Shown here: positions 29,944 to 39,996 of the stretch, piece after piece
How positions within the stretch are numbered: the stretch's first letter is position 1
Layout of the letters: each line of letters starts with the position of its first letter
NCBI GenBank assembly: GCA_900298995.1
Contig: OMIC01000037.1
Span: 102,690-166,689, forward strand
DNA: 64,000 nt
DNA from: Hyphomicrobiaceae bacterium
GTDB taxonomy: Bacteria; Pseudomonadota; Alphaproteobacteria; Rhizobiales; Aestuariivirgaceae
Reading direction: 5' to 3'
Translations under genes and position numbers: made by a program
Notes under the pieces: generated by a model
The model's input: only the letters and a program-made list of their open reading frames with translations
Database searches by the model: none
Told to the model about the DNA's origin: nothing

Positions 29944-31476
29944 TCAGGCGGCGGCCTGCAGGCTGGCCAGCTTCTGACGGTAACTCAGCGCCTCGGCAAT
30001 GTGAATGCGCGCAACCTGCTGCTGCCTGTCGAGATCGGCAAGGGTGCGGGCGACCCGCAGAACCCGGTGGTAGCCCCGTGCTGACAGGTTCATGGCGTCA
30101 GCCGCATCGCGCAACAGCACCAGTCCGGCCGCGTCAGGCCTTGCAATCTCCTCCAGCAGGGCGCCATCGGCTTCTGAGTTGGTCCTGAGTTCCGGCTTGC
30201 CAAGCTGCCTGAAACGCTGGGCCTGGATCGTGCGTGCCGCGAGAACGCGGCGGGCGACATCCTCGCTTGTTTCCTTCGGGGGAGGCAGGGGGAGGTCCGC
30301 AGCCCTGACGGCGGCAAGCTCGATCTGGATGTCCATGCGGTCAAGGAGAGGGCCGGAAATGCGCGCCTGATAGTCTGTCGCGCAACGGGGCCCCTTTCGG
30401 CACAGATGGCCGGGCTCGCCTGCCATGCCGCATTTGCAGGGGTTCATCGCTGCCACCAGCTGAAACCGGGCGGGATAGGTCACGTGATAGTTGACGCGTG
30501 CGATAATGGTTTCGCCGGTCTCCATGGGCTGGCGGAGGGATTCGAGAACCCGTGGCTGAAACTCTGGCAACTCGTCCAGAAACAGCACGCCATGATGGGC
30601 CAGCGCCATTTCACCTGGCTTCGCACGCAGACCGCCGCCCACCAGCGCCGGCATGGAGGCCGAATGATGCGGTGCCCGGAAGGGCCGCTGCCTTGAGAGC
30701 TGCCCGCCCGGCAATTCGCCTGCCAGGGACGCCACCATGCTCACATCCAGCATCTCGCGGGAATCCATGGGCGGGAGAATGGATGGAAGACGCTGGGCCA
30801 GCATGGACTTCCCGGCGCCTGGCGGTCCGACCATCAGGAAATGATGGCCGCCGGCTGCCGCCACCTCCAGGGCCCGTTTGGCGGTCTCCTGGCCCTTGAT
30901 GTCCCGCAGGTCCGGAAGCCGGTCTGGCTCCGGCGCCAGGGCGGGCCGCGGCCGCGTCAGTACCTGTGTTCCCTTCACGTGGTTGATGAGCTGTATCAGG
31001 TTTTCGGGCGCCAGTATGTCGGCGTCTTCACCGGCCCAGGCGGCCTCGGGCCCTGAGGCTTTGGGACAGATCAGCCCCATGTCGCGGGCATTGGCGGCAA
31101 TCGCGGCGGGGAGCGCCCCCGATACCCCGACGATGCCGCCGTCCAGCGCCAGTTCGCCCATCACCACATAGCGGGTCAGGAAATCCTGTGGAACGATGCC
31201 CAGGGCTGCGAGCACCGCCAGGGTGATCGGCAAATCGAAATGGCTTCCCTCCTTGGGCAGGTCGGCCGGCGAGAGATTGACGACCAGCCGCTTGCCCGGA
31301 AGCGCCAGGCCAATGGCATGGAGTGCGGCCCGCACCCTCTCCCGGCTTTCGCCAACCGCCTTGTCGCCCAATCCCACCACGTTGAACTGGACCATGCCGG
31401 AGAGAAACTGCGCCTGGACGTCGACGGCGAGCGCCTCGATCCCCTGAAAGGCAACAGTGGCGGCACGCGATGTCAT
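29944..31476 (-). CDS. comM: ComM/YifB-type AAA+ ATPase (Mg-chelatase-like)
   Basis: 510 residues from ATG 31476, preceded at a good distance by GAGG; an in-frame GTG lies three codons upstream. The N-terminal Lon-protease-like domain starts [17 protein letters not shown]. The AAA+ core has Walker [21 protein letters not shown] and Walker [11 protein letters not shown], and the C-terminal Mg-chelatase domain contains [17 protein letters not shown]. In naturally competent bacteria ComM drives branch migration during integration of incoming DNA. No other competence gene is in the window. Confidence 0.93.
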   Translation of the reverse strand: MTSRAATVAFQGIEALAVDVQAQFLSGMVQFNVVGLGDKAVGESRERVRAALHAIGLALPGKRLVVNLSPADLPKEGSHFDLPITLAVLAALGIVPQDFLTRYVVMGELALDGGIVGVSGALPAAIAANARDMGLICPKASGPEAAWAGEDADILAPENLIQLINHVKGTQVLTRPRPALAPEPDRLPDLRDIKGQETAKRALEVAAAGGHHFLMVGPPGAGKSMLAQRLPSILPPMDSREMLDVSMVASLAGELPGGQLSRQRPFRAPHHSASMPALVGGGLRAKPGEMALAHHGVLFLDELPEFQPRVLESLRQPMETGETIIARVNYHVTYPARFQLVAAMNPCKCGMAGEPGHLCRKGPRCATDYQARISGPLLDRMDIQIELAAVRAADLPLPPPKETSEDVARRVLAARTIQAQRFRQLGKPELRTNSEADGALLEEIARPDAAGLVLLRDAADAMNLSARGYHRVLRVARTLADLDRQQQVARIHIAEALSYRQKLASLQAAA

Positions 31477-31496
31477 GCAGATCACCTCAAGCGTGC

Positions 31497-31525
31497 ATAT
31501 TGTATTGTCCCGACAGTGACGTCAA
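31497..31525 (-). promoter_or_regulatory. Probable comM promoter
   Basis: Minus strand TTGACG (plus coordinates 31520-31525) and CAATAT (31497-31502) are separated by exactly 17 bases in the 56-nt corC-comM gap. The -10 ends about 20 bases before the comM ATG at 31476. This suggests comM can be transcribed independently of the corC-ybeY-phoH-miaB genes upstream. Confidence 0.45.
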
Positions 31526-31541
31526 GAACAATCCATGAACA

Positions 31542-32558
31542 TCAGACCCCCGGGGTCTCGCCTTCCGGCTCGGCGGATGCATTTTCGACGTTGCGGGCGT
31601 TGATCCGCACCCGTTTCACGCGCCGGGGGTCGGAATCGAGGATTTCGAACTCGAGTCCGCTCCCATGGCGGATGATCTCGCCGCGGGCTGGAACCCGGCC
31701 CGCAATCTTGAAGATCAATCCGGCCAGCGTATCGGCCTCTTCCTCTTCGTCTTCTGGCAGGAGGTCCACGCCGAGCAACGCCTCGAGCTGCGCCAGATCG
31801 ACACGCCCATCCGCCACCGAGATGCCCGGTTCCACCGGGCGCACTTCAACGTCTTCCTCGGTGTCGTGCTCGTCCGAGATGTCGCCAACGATCACCTCGA
31901 CCAGATCCTCGATCGACACCAGACCTTCCGTGCCACCATATTCATCAATCACGATCGCCAGATGGGTGCGGCTCGCCTGCATGCGGACGAGCAGGTCGGT
32001 GGCCGGCATCGAGGGCGGAACAAACAGCACCTCCCGGTTCAGCCCGGCCTGACGGACGGTTGTCGCGAGGGCCGACGCGGCAATGCTGAGCCCTGCGACC
32101 GTTCCCGGTTTCTCAGGCTTGTCCGGCTTGGCCGCGCGTCGCTTGCGTGTCCCGCGCGCCGCGATCCAGCGCAGGAAATCCTTCACATGGATCATGCCGG
32201 TGACACCATCCAGCGTGTCGCGGTAAACCGGCACGCGTGAGTGGTTGGCGTCAATGAACTTGGCGAGCAGATCCTGCATGGTGTCGGCCTCGTCGATGGC
32301 GACGATATCCACCCGCGGCACCATCACGTCATCGACGCGCAGGCTGGAGAACTCGATGATGTTGAGCATCATCGACTTGGCTTCCTGGCCAACGGCCTCG
32401 CCCGGGTTCTGTGCTTCGTGGGTCTCGATGGCGCCTGCCAGGCTTTCGCGCAGCCCGCGGTCCCTGCTTCGCGCAAAGCGGCTCCGGAGCCGTTGCCAAA
32501 GGCTCTCCCGCCCGGTGTCCTGCGGTGTGGGGCCCGGGGTGGTGTCAGTGTCGCTCAT
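31542..32558 (-). CDS. CorC/HlyC-type CBS-domain protein
   Basis: 338 residues from ATG 32558 (MSDTDTTPG); an in-frame upstream start at 32582 would overlap ybeY more. Two CBS domains ([14 protein letters not shown] to [19 protein letters not shown], then [33 protein letters not shown]) are followed by the CorC_HlyC transporter-associated domain ([19 protein letters not shown]). Such proteins are linked to magnesium/cobalt efflux or membrane metal homeostasis, although this one lacks the membrane DUF21 domain. The order phoH-ybeY-corC is widely conserved. Confidence 0.9.
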   Translation of the reverse strand: MSDTDTTPGPTPQDTGRESLWQRLRSRFARSRDRGLRESLAGAIETHEAQNPGEAVGQEAKSMMLNIIEFSSLRVDDVMVPRVDIVAIDEADTMQDLLAKFIDANHSRVPVYRDTLDGVTGMIHVKDFLRWIAARGTRKRRAAKPDKPEKPGTVAGLSIAASALATTVRQAGLNREVLFVPPSMPATDLLVRMQASRTHLAIVIDEYGGTEGLVSIEDLVEVIVGDISDEHDTEEDVEVRPVEPGISVADGRVDLAQLEALLGVDLLPEDEEEEADTLAGLIFKIAGRVPARGEIIRHGSGLEFEILDSDPRRVKRVRINARNVENASAEPEGETPGV

Positions 32559-33018
32559 AGGGATCCCGGATTCCGAGGCCATTCAGTATGCCGGTCTCAA
32601 GACGCTCCATTGCATCGGCCTCCGCATCCGTCTCATGGTCATAGCCCAGAAGATGCAGCGTGCCATGCACAATCAGATGTGCCGCGTGATCCTGCAAGGT
32701 CTTGCCCTGGTCTTCCGCTTCGCGCGCACTCACTCCGAAGGCGAGGACGATGTCGCCCAGCGGCCGGATCTCGTCCTCTGGAAGCGGCATGTCGGAGGGG
32801 GCCGGAAAGGACAGCACATTGGTCGGGCTGTTCTTGCCGCGCCAGGCAGCGTTCAGTTCGGCAATGGCCGCATCGTCCGTAAACAGAAGTGCGATTTCGC
32901 CATCCGAAGCCGCCTTGTCCGCAGCCGCGAGGGCCGCTGCGACCGCTCCACGCGCGAGCGCCTCAAGGCCGCCAAGCGAGAGCCAGGCCGGGTCCTCGAC
33001 CTCGATCACGACACTCAT
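32545..33018 (-). CDS. ybeY: YbeY, endoribonuclease for rRNA maturation
   Basis: 157 residues with the metal-binding signature [11 protein letters not shown] near residue 113, matching the UPF0054 pattern with three histidines. YbeY acts in 16S rRNA 3' maturation and ribosome quality control together with stress responses. Its start overlaps the phoH stop by four bases, and it overlaps the corC start by 14, indicating one transcription unit phoH-ybeY-corC. Confidence 0.95.
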   Translation of the reverse strand: MSVVIEVEDPAWLSLGGLEALARGAVAAALAAADKAASDGEIALLFTDDAAIAELNAAWRGKNSPTNVLSFPAPSDMPLPEDEIRPLGDIVLAFGVSAREAEDQGKTLQDHAAHLIVHGTLHLLGYDHETDAEADAMERLETGILNGLGIRDPYERH

Positions 33019-34022
33019 GACCGCTGCTTCGGCGCCTTCTTGTCATAGGCGGCAACGATGCGCCCCACCAACGCATGCCGCACGATGTCGGCATTGCTGA
33101 AGCCGACCGCCGCGACGCCCTGAACGCCCTTCAGCACGGCCACCGCATCGGCGAGTCCCGACACCGCGCCGGGCGGCAGATCGACCTGGGTCGGATCTCC
33201 GGTCACGACCATGCGGCTGCCCTCGCCGAGACGCGTCAGAAACATCTTCATCTGCTGCGGCGTGGTGTTCTGTGCCTCGTCCAGAATGATGAAGGCCGAG
33301 GACAGCGTGCGCCCGCGCATGAAGGCCAGCGGTGCAATCTCGATCTGGTTCTCGGCGATTCCCTTGGCCACCAGGCTGGCGGGCATCATGTCGTAGAGGG
33401 CGTCATAGAGCGGCCGCAGATAGGGATCGACCTTTTCCTTCATGTCGCCCGGCAGGAACCCCAGTCTCTCGCCCGCCTCGACTGCCGGCCGGGACAACAC
33501 GATGCGGTCCACTTCACCATTCATCAGCGCTTCCGCAGCACAGGCCACCGCGAGGTAAGTCTTTCCGGTGCCGGCCGGTCCGATGCCGAAGACCAGTTCG
33601 TTCCTGCGGATGGCCTCGATATAGGAGCCCTGGGTCGGGGTCCGCGGCATGACCAGCTTGCGGCGGGTGCGGATGGCGCCGCCCGGAACATTGTCGTCCT
33701 GCGCCTCGCGCATGCGGATCGCGCCCTCAACCTCACCCTTGCTGATATCAAGGCCGCGCCGGGCGCGGTTGTAAAGGCCCATCAGCACGTCGCGCGCGGC
33801 ATTGCGGGCCGAATCACTCCCGCGCACCGCGAGGCGGTTTCCGCGTGGCGTGATATCGACATGCAGGCGATGCTCAAGTACGGCGAGGTTTTCGTCATGC
33901 TCGCCGCAAAGCAATGATAACAGGCGGTTATCGTCGAACGAGAGGGTGAGAACATCCGAATCTTCTGGCCGGTGTCCGGTCTTGGGATTGCCAAGCTGGG
34001 CCGCAGTGACGGGCGGATTCAA
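33015..34022 (-). CDS. PhoH-like ATPase
   Basis: 335 residues with Walker [20 protein letters not shown], the [21 protein letters not shown] block and Walker [24 protein letters not shown], all hallmarks of the PhoH/YbeZ family. A short KH-like N-terminal region (about 40-110) precedes the ATPase core. YbeZ-type PhoH proteins interact functionally with YbeY in RNA processing, consistent with the ybeY gene overlapping it. miaB lies 18 bases upstream. Confidence 0.95.
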   Translation of the reverse strand: MNPPVTAAQLGNPKTGHRPEDSDVLTLSFDDNRLLSLLCGEHDENLAVLEHRLHVDITPRGNRLAVRGSDSARNAARDVLMGLYNRARRGLDISKGEVEGAIRMREAQDDNVPGGAIRTRRKLVMPRTPTQGSYIEAIRRNELVFGIGPAGTGKTYLAVACAAEALMNGEVDRIVLSRPAVEAGERLGFLPGDMKEKVDPYLRPLYDALYDMMPASLVAKGIAENQIEIAPLAFMRGRTLSSAFIILDEAQNTTPQQMKMFLTRLGEGSRMVVTGDPTQVDLPPGAVSGLADAVAVLKGVQGVAAVGFSNADIVRHALVGRIVAAYDKKAPKQRS

Positions 34023-34040
34023 GGATTTGCTTCTCCGTTG

Positions 34041-35393
34041 CTAGACTGCCTGGTCATAATGACCCGAAAGACTGTTGCTTCCAACCCCCGTTATGTGGGC
34101 ATCCACGATCATTCCGATAAGATGGGGTCCGCCGGAAACATGGACAGGCTGGAGATAGGGCGACTTGCCCACCAGCTGGCCCGGATCGCGGCCGGGCTTC
34201 TCGAGAAGGACCGGCAGCGTCCGGCCCACCATCTGGCGATTGAAGGCTGTCTGCTGGGCCGTGACCAGCTTCTGGAGTGCCTGAAGCCGGGCGTCCTTTT
34301 CTGCCTCAGGGACCTGGACCGCCATGTCTGCTGCGGGGGTGCCCGGCCGTGGTGAATATTTGAACGAGAAGGCGCTGGCGTAGCCAGTATCCCGTATGAT
34401 TTGAAGTGTTGACTCGAAATCTTTTTCCGTCTCGCCTGGAAAGCCGACGATAAAATCGCCTGACATTGCAATATCTGGCTTTGCCCGCCGGATCTTGTCG
34501 ATAAGCCGCATGTAATCTGCCGCCGTGTGACCACGGTTCATGGCTTTTAGTATCGTGTCGCTACCAGATTGAACGGGAAGATGCAGATACGGCATCAGCT
34601 TCGGGTTTCCTGCATGCGCGGCGATGAGGTCTTCGGTCATGTCGCGCGGGTGGCTCGTGGTGTAGCGCAGCCTTTCGATACCCGGGATCGATGACAGTTC
34701 GGCAACAAGGCCAGCGAGACCCATCGTCCGGCCCCCGCCATCCGAGCCGTGATAGGCATTGACGTTCTGTCCCAGAAGCGTGATCTCGCGCACACCCTGC
34801 GCGGCAAGCCTGCGGGCCTCCGCCATGATCTGCTCGCGCGGCCGCGATGCCTCGGCGCCGCGTGTGTAGGGAACCACACAGAAGGTACAGAACTTGTCAC
34901 AGCCTTCCTGAACAGTGAGAAACGCCGCGACGCCCTTTCCGGCAAGCTGACCCGTCCTCAGCGTCTCGAACTTGTCCTCCGCCGGAAACTCGGTTTCGAC
35001 GACGGGCCCCTCCCCCGACTTCTTGCGCGCCAGCAGTTGCGGCAGGCGGTGATAGCCCTGCGGGCCGAATACCAGGTCGACGCTGGGGGCCCGCCGCACG
35101 ATCTCCTCGCCCTCGGCCTGGGCAACGCAGCCGGCCACCGCAATCAGCATCTCGCCGCCCTGCTCTGCCCGCGCCCGCTTCAGGCGGCGGAGTCGACCGA
35201 TTTCCGAATAGACCTTCTCGGCCGCCTTTTCGCGGATGTGGCAGGTATTCAGAATGACCAGGTCGGCGTCTTCAGGCGTCGTGGTTTCGGAATAGCCGAG
35301 TGGTGCCAGCACATCGCGCATGCGCGCGCTGTCATAGACATTCATCTGACAGCCGTAGGTCTTGACGAAGACCTTTCTCGGAGCGGGTTCCAT
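34041..35393 (-). CDS. miaB: tRNA-2-methylthio-N6-dimethylallyladenosine synthase
   Basis: 450 residues. The UPF0004 domain has three cluster cysteines in [27 protein letters not shown] and AGCVAQAEG. The radical SAM motif is [15 protein letters not shown] (C-x3-C-x2-C). A TRAM domain ends the protein ([24 protein letters not shown]). MiaB thiomethylates i6A37 in tRNAs. The other tRNA-A37 gene in this block, tsaB-rimI, lies two genes upstream. Confidence 0.97.
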   Translation of the reverse strand: MEPAPRKVFVKTYGCQMNVYDSARMRDVLAPLGYSETTTPEDADLVILNTCHIREKAAEKVYSEIGRLRRLKRARAEQGGEMLIAVAGCVAQAEGEEIVRRAPSVDLVFGPQGYHRLPQLLARKKSGEGPVVETEFPAEDKFETLRTGQLAGKGVAAFLTVQEGCDKFCTFCVVPYTRGAEASRPREQIMAEARRLAAQGVREITLLGQNVNAYHGSDGGGRTMGLAGLVAELSSIPGIERLRYTTSHPRDMTEDLIAAHAGNPKLMPYLHLPVQSGSDTILKAMNRGHTAADYMRLIDKIRRAKPDIAMSGDFIVGFPGETEKDFESTLQIIRDTGYASAFSFKYSPRPGTPAADMAVQVPEAEKDARLQALQKLVTAQQTAFNRQMVGRTLPVLLEKPGRDPGQLVGKSPYLQPVHVSGGPHLIGMIVDAHITGVGSNSLSGHYDQAV

Positions 35394-35406
35394 GATGATG
35401 AGGGCT

Positions 35407-36183
35407 CTAGCGGATTCTTGCCGGATCGTGAAGCGCCAGGCTCAGTCCCCGCCGCACCTCCGCTTCGGCATGGCGGGCCAGTTGCTTGCGGTCCCGCCCG
35501 TCATCGAGGGCGAGCGGCGCATGCAACACCACGGTCACCTCGATCGGCCCCAGGCTCAGCGCACCCAGCAGATGCGGGATCAGCTCCATCTCGCCATACC
35601 AGGCATAGGAGGGAAGCAGTCTGCGGTTCATGGGCATGTTGCGATGGCCGCGATAGGCCAGTGAAACCGGCTGAACCTTCACACCCGGCAATCCTGCGGC
35701 GGCGAAGAACGAGGTCTTGAAGGGCAGAACACGGCGGCCGTCACTCGAAGTTCCTTCCGGAAACAGCACCAGCGTGTCGCCGGCCGCGAGCCGCCCGCTC
35801 ATTTCGTCATGCGATACCCTCACCGCCTGGCGGCGTGCGCGGTCGACGAAAACGGTTCGCTGCAGCCGTGCCAGTGTTCCGAAGATTGGCCAGCCTGCGA
35901 CCTCCCGCTTTGCCACGAACGAGACGGGCGCCACCGTGCTCAGCACCAGAATGTCCAGCCAGCTCACGTGATTGCTGACGATGAGCAGGGGTCCATCGGC
36001 AGCGGTCCTGCCGATGACATCGCAACGCACGCCGAGCAGGCGGCAGACGAGACGGTGGTAGTGCATGGGGAAGGTACGGGCGAGATCGAGCCGCAGCCAC
36101 AGGAAGACCTGCTGCAGTGGCATCAGGGGCAGGGTGAGCGCCGCCAGAAGACCGAGCAGCACCGGCGCTCTGAGGGCCTTCAA
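35407..36183 (-). CDS. 1-acyl-glycerol-3-phosphate acyltransferase family (PlsC or OlsA)
   Basis: 258 residues. An N-terminal hydrophobic helix is followed by the acyltransferase motifs [12 protein letters not shown] (H-x4-D, about residue 72) and [17 protein letters not shown]. It acylates either lysophosphatidic acid or lyso-ornithine lipid; the sequence motifs do not separate the two, but an OlsB homologue in this window makes an OlsA role possible. Its start overlaps the tsaB-rimI stop by four bases, and miaB begins 13 bases downstream. Confidence 0.88.
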   Translation of the reverse strand: MKALRAPVLLGLLAALTLPLMPLQQVFLWLRLDLARTFPMHYHRLVCRLLGVRCDVIGRTAADGPLLIVSNHVSWLDILVLSTVAPVSFVAKREVAGWPIFGTLARLQRTVFVDRARRQAVRVSHDEMSGRLAAGDTLVLFPEGTSSDGRRVLPFKTSFFAAAGLPGVKVQPVSLAYRGHRNMPMNRRLLPSYAWYGEMELIPHLLGALSLGPIEVTVVLHAPLALDDGRDRKQLARHAEAEVRRGLSLALHDPARIR

Positions 36184-37292
36184 GCTGAAAGTTCCCGGCT
36201 GTACACGATGGCGTCTTCACGCCCGCCCGCCCGCGCGTAATAGTCCCTGCGCCGTCCTGCCTCCCGGAAGCCAAGACCCGCATAGAGCGCCTGAGCGGCG
36301 ATGTTGGAGGCCGCCACCTCGAGAAACACCTTTCGAACCTTCGCTTGTGCAAGACCCTCCATATGCCGGAGCAGCAGATGCCGCGCCAGCCCGTGCCGCC
36401 GTGCGGCGGGACGCGTGCCGATGGTGATGATCTCGGCCTCATCCGCCGCACGCCGCGTGAGGAGAAATGCAGCCGGCTCGCCATGCATCAGGGCAAGTGA
36501 CCCGGCGGCGCCCGGCGTCGCGAGGAGATCGGCGAAGGCCGCCGTGCTCCATCCCTCGCCGAAGGCTTCCGCATGAAGATGTGCCAGCAACGATGCCGAG
36601 ACGGGAGAGGCCGTTTCGATAGTGAAACCGGTTTCGGCGGCGCGTATCGCGCCGGTCTGCGGCTTGGCATCGGGCGCCCGGAGATAGAGCGGGGCAGGCA
36701 AACCGGTATCCGGACGCGTGATGGCAAGTCTGGCAAAGCGGGCGGCAATCGGGTGGTTCCCGGCCGTGGAGACGGTGAGGTCCGCACGGTTGCACGATGT
36801 GACGACTGCCTCTGCAGCGGTTCCGATCACCCAGGATCCGAGCGGCGTGTCCAGCGTGGCGCCGGCCAGCGTGGCCACATGCGGAGCCCTGATCTCCTGG
36901 CGTGCGGCGTCAAAGCGTGCGGCGTAGACCTGGCCGTTCCCCGCATCCGATGCGACCAGCAGGGGAACCTGCGCTGGCTCATTGGCGGCGATGGCGCTGA
37001 GGCAGTCGATGCCGATCACGGGCGCACCGCAGGCGCGCGCGAGTCCCTGAGCGAAGGACAGACCAATGCGCGTGCCCGTGAAGGTGCCGGGACCCGTCGT
37101 GACGGCGATGCGGGCAATGTCCGAAAAGCCAAGACCGGCCTGCCGCATGACCTCGGCGACCATGGGCGCGAGGGCCTCGGCATGGCCACGTTCCATCACG
37201 ATGCAGGCATCGGCGAGCGGCAGGGCGCGGCCAGCCTCGATCACTGCCGCCGAACACGCCCCCATTGCCGTATCAAGGCCGAGGATCTTCAT
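36180..37292 (-). CDS. Fused TsaB (t6A synthesis) and RimI-type N-acetyltransferase
   Basis: One uninterrupted 370-residue frame. Residues 1-215 are TsaB, with LGLDTAMGACSAAV and the VTTGPGTFTGTRIGLSFAQGLA block; TsaB is the non-catalytic partner of TsaD in threonylcarbamoyl-adenosine-37 formation. Residues 225-370 are a GNAT domain with IGTRPAARRHGLARHLL (acetyl-CoA loop) and LEVAASNIAAQALYAGLGF, typical of RimI, which acetylates ribosomal protein S18. In many rhizobia these are adjacent separate genes; here no stop or start separates them. Overlaps plsC by four bases. Confidence 0.93.
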   Translation of the reverse strand: MKILGLDTAMGACSAAVIEAGRALPLADACIVMERGHAEALAPMVAEVMRQAGLGFSDIARIAVTTGPGTFTGTRIGLSFAQGLARACGAPVIGIDCLSAIAANEPAQVPLLVASDAGNGQVYAARFDAARQEIRAPHVATLAGATLDTPLGSWVIGTAAEAVVTSCNRADLTVSTAGNHPIAARFARLAITRPDTGLPAPLYLRAPDAKPQTGAIRAAETGFTIETASPVSASLLAHLHAEAFGEGWSTAAFADLLATPGAAGSLALMHGEPAAFLLTRRAADEAEIITIGTRPAARRHGLARHLLLRHMEGLAQAKVRKVFLEVAASNIAAQALYAGLGFREAGRRRDYYARAGGREDAIVYSRELSA

Positions 37293-37327
37293 GGTGACGG
37301 CCAGATAGGCTCCTCAGGTGCGTCGCG

Positions 37328-37888
37328 TCAAACGGCGCGAACCTCGTTCACGTCGGGAACAAAATGGCGCAGCAGGTTCTCGATGCCGTGCTTCAGTGTG
37401 GCGGTGGAGGAGGGGCAGCCGGCGCAGGACCCCTTCATGTTCAGATAGACCACGCCTTCGCGGAAACCATGGAAGGTGATGTCGCCACCATCCTGCGCCA
37501 CCGCCGGACGCACTCGCGTGTCCAGCAATTGCTTGATGGTCGCGACTGTCTCGGCATCGGCATCGTCGAAGAATTCTCCGCTCCGGGCCTCGTCCTGTGG
37601 AACGTCATCACGCAGCACTGGCGCGCCAGACAGGTAGTGATCCATGATCAGCCCGAGTATGGCCGGCTTCAAGTGCTGCCATTCTCCCCCGGTCTTGGTG
37701 ATGGTGATGAAGTCCTGCCCTAGGAAAACGCCAGACACACCCGTAACACCGAACAGTTTCTGCGCCAGCGGTGAATCGGCCGCTGCTGCAGAATCGCGGT
37801 AGTCCCGCGTGCCGCCCGGCAAGACCGGCTTGCCAGGCAGAAATTTCAGCGTGGCGGGATTTGGGGTGGCTTCCGTCTGGATGAACAT
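37328..37888 (-). CDS. NifU/Nfu-type Fe-S scaffold protein
   Basis: 186 residues. The N-terminal Nfu domain (MFIQTEATPNPATLKFLPG) is followed by the NifU C-terminal domain with the cluster-binding CxxC in GSCAGCPSSTATLKHG. Two-domain Nfu proteins carry [4Fe-4S] clusters to client enzymes such as lipoyl synthase or aconitase. Upstream is a promoter overlapped by an ICE-like dyad, suggesting iron/heme control through Irr. It lies between trpS and tsaB-rimI. Confidence 0.93.
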   Translation of the reverse strand: MFIQTEATPNPATLKFLPGKPVLPGGTRDYRDSAAAADSPLAQKLFGVTGVSGVFLGQDFITITKTGGEWQHLKPAILGLIMDHYLSGAPVLRDDVPQDEARSGEFFDDADAETVATIKQLLDTRVRPAVAQDGGDITFHGFREGVVYLNMKGSCAGCPSSTATLKHGIENLLRHFVPDVNEVRAV

Positions 37889-37911
37889 GTCCGATTCCTC
37901 TGCTCGGGAAT

Positions 37912-37942
37912 TATATAGGCCCAGTTTAGAATCGTTTCAAAC
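37912..37942 (-). promoter_or_regulatory. nfu promoter overlapped by an ICE (Irr-box)-like dyad
   Basis: Minus strand reads TTTGAAACGATTCTAAA (37942-37926), an imperfect dyad close to the rhizobial Irr box TTTAGAA-N3-TTCTAAA: the right arm is identical, the left differs at two positions. TTGAAA within it (37941-37936) serves as a -35, followed after 18 bases by TATATA (37917-37912), with the nfu ATG 24 bases beyond. Binding of Irr here should block RNA polymerase. Confidence 0.5.
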
Positions 37943-37955
37943 TTCTTTGCGGCGG

Positions 37956-38996
37956 TCACGAGACGATGAAGCCGACGATTTCCCGGGCCTGGCGCATGAT
38001 CGGGGCGGCGATGGCCCGGGCGCGTTCGGAACCCTCCCGCAAGACCCGTTCGACATAGGCGGGGTCAGCCTGAAGCCGCTTCGTCTCCTCACCGACAGGT
38101 CCCAGCTTCGCCACGGCGAGGTCGGCCAGCGCATTCTTGAACACCGAGAACTGCCCGCCGCCATATTGCGCCAGAACCTTGTCGACGCTTTCCCCGGCAA
38201 GTGCGGCATAGATGCCTGTCAGATTGTCGGCCTCCGGCCGACCCTTGAGGCCTTCCGCTGCGGTCGGCAACGGTTCGGTATCGGTCTTGGCCTTGCGGAC
38301 CTTCCTGGCAATGGTGTCGGCGTCATCCGTCAGGTTGAGGCGCGAGAGATCGGAGGGATCCGACTTCGACATCTTCTTCGTCCCGTCGCGCAGGCTCATC
38401 ACGCGCGTGGCCGGGCCGGTGATGTAGGGCTCAGGCGGCACCAGGAAGACGCCATCGGCGAAGCCTGCCGCCTTGATGGCATCTGCATAGTCGAGGTTGA
38501 ACTTGTTGGCGATGTCCCGCGCAAGCTCGAGATGCTGCTTCTGGTCCTCGCCTACCGGAACATGGGTGGCGCGATAGCCGACGATATCGGCAGCCATGAG
38601 CACGGGGTAGGTGTAGAGACCGACCGAGGCGGCTTCCTTGTCCTTGCCCGCCTTTTCCTTGAACTGGGTCATGCGGTTGAGCCAGCCGATCCGCGCCACG
38701 CAGCCCAGGATCCAGGCCAGTTCGGCATGCTCAGCAACCTGGGACTGGTTGAAGATGATGCTCTTCCGGGGGTCAAGGCCACAAGCGAGATAGGCGGCGG
38801 TCACATCGAGGATCGCCCGACGCAATTCCTTCGGATCCTGCCAGACCGTGATCGCATGCATGTCGACCACGCAGTAGATGCACTCATGCGTGTCCTGCAT
38901 GTGGATCCAGTTGATCATGGCGCCCAGATAATTGCCGAGATGCAGGTTTCCGGTCGGCTGCATGCCGGAAAAAACGCGCGGAACGATGGTGGCCAT
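37956..38996 (-). CDS. trpS: Tryptophanyl-tRNA synthetase
   Basis: 346 residues from ATG 38996 ([26 protein letters not shown]). The class I HIGH-like motif is GNLHLGNY and the KMSKS loop is [25 protein letters not shown] is the expected bacterial TrpRS segment. The frame continues upstream to 39326, but that part is antisense to mutM and lacks homology features. Divergent from mutM over 111 nt; nfu follows 67 bases downstream with its own promoter. Confidence 0.96.
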   Translation of the reverse strand: MATIVPRVFSGMQPTGNLHLGNYLGAMINWIHMQDTHECIYCVVDMHAITVWQDPKELRRAILDVTAAYLACGLDPRKSIIFNQSQVAEHAELAWILGCVARIGWLNRMTQFKEKAGKDKEAASVGLYTYPVLMAADIVGYRATHVPVGEDQKQHLELARDIANKFNLDYADAIKAAGFADGVFLVPPEPYITGPATRVMSLRDGTKKMSKSDPSDLSRLNLTDDADTIARKVRKAKTDTEPLPTAAEGLKGRPEADNLTGIYAALAGESVDKVLAQYGGGQFSVFKNALADLAVAKLGPVGEETKRLQADPAYVERVLREGSERARAIAAPIMRQAREIVGFIVS

Positions 38997-39070
38997 GGCG
39001 GAATCCCCCGATCTGAAACGGCGCTGCTTATGCCCGCAAAACCGGACCCTGAAAAGAGCCCCCGCATGGC

Positions 39071-39099
39071 TTGCAAGGCGGCGGCGGGCAGGCTCTAAG
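39071..39099 (+). promoter_or_regulatory. Possible mutM promoter
   Basis: TTGCAA (39071-39076) and TCTAAG (39094-39099) are 17 bases apart; the mutM ATG is at 39108. Each hexamer matches consensus at four positions. The leader would be very short. Confidence 0.35.
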
Positions 39100-39107
39100 T
39101 CGGATCC

Positions 39108-39989
39108 ATGCCTGAGCTTCCGGAAGTCGAGACAGTCATGCTGGGTCTGAAGCCCGTGCTCGAGGGCCGCGTCATCACGCAGGTGGTGCTGCGGCGAGCC
39201 GACCTGCGCTTTCCCTTCCCCCCGGACTTTGCCGTCCGTCTCGCGGGCTGCCGGGTCACCGGCCTCTGGCGCCGCGCCAAATACATACTGGCGGGGCTCG
39301 ATTCGGGCGATGTTCTGCTCATCCATCTCGGCATGACGGGGCGGGTCACGATCCTGTCAGGCCTAGGTGTGCGAAATCTGGGCGAGTTCTACTTCGAGAC
39401 GGCTTCGGACGAGCAGGGCGCGGGACCTCATGATCATGTCGTGCTGACGCTGGATGACGGAACCCGCCTCGTCTACACCGATCCCCGCCGGTTCGGCATC
39501 ATGGACCTGTTTCCGGAGAAGGCGGCGGCAACGCACAAATTGTTGGGCGGCATCGGTGTCGAACCACTCGGCAACAGCTTCGATGCCGCCTATCTTGCCG
39601 AGCGCTTCCGGGGCAAGTCGGCGCCGCTCAAGGCCGCCCTCCTCGACCAGCGCATCGTGGCGGGACTGGGCAACATCTATGTCTGCGAGGCGCTTCACAG
39701 GGCGGGCCTGTCGCCGCGGCGCAAGGCCCGAACACTCGCCGGGCCAAGGGCACGCCAGCGCCTCGCGGCTCTCGCCGGTCATGTCCGCACCGTGTTGCAG
39801 GAGGCCATTGCGGCCGGAGGGTCCACCCTTCAGGACTTTGCCCATACCGATGGCGGTCGCGGCGCCTTCCAGCAGCGCTTTCTGGTCTACGACCGCGAGG
39901 GCGAACCGTGTTTTGCATGCGGCAACGCCATCAAGAGGCTTGTGCAGGCAGGCCGTTCCACCTTTTATTGCAGCACCTGCCAGAGATAG
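39108..39989 (+). CDS. mutM: Formamidopyrimidine-DNA glycosylase
   Basis: 293 residues starting [10 protein letters not shown], giving the catalytic Pro2 and Glu3; Lys58 lies in WRRAKYIL. The H2TH region and the C-terminal zinc finger with Cys at about 268, 271, 288 and 291 are intact. It excises 8-oxoguanine and formamidopyrimidines. In many rhizobia mutM precedes ubiE; here it instead precedes an enoyl-CoA hydratase gene seven bases downstream. Confidence 0.97.
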   Translation: MPELPEVETVMLGLKPVLEGRVITQVVLRRADLRFPFPPDFAVRLAGCRVTGLWRRAKYILAGLDSGDVLLIHLGMTGRVTILSGLGVRNLGEFYFETASDEQGAGPHDHVVLTLDDGTRLVYTDPRRFGIMDLFPEKAAATHKLLGGIGVEPLGNSFDAAYLAERFRGKSAPLKAALLDQRIVAGLGNIYVCEALHRAGLSPRRKARTLAGPRARQRLAALAGHVRTVLQEAIAAGGSTLQDFAHTDGGRGAFQQRFLVYDREGEPCFACGNAIKRLVQAGRSTFYCSTCQR

Positions 39990-39996
39990 GTGAACC

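Noticed and set aside
38997..39326. N-terminal extension of trpS
   Set aside because: It overlaps mutM antisense and precedes the well-conserved [16 protein letters not shown] start.
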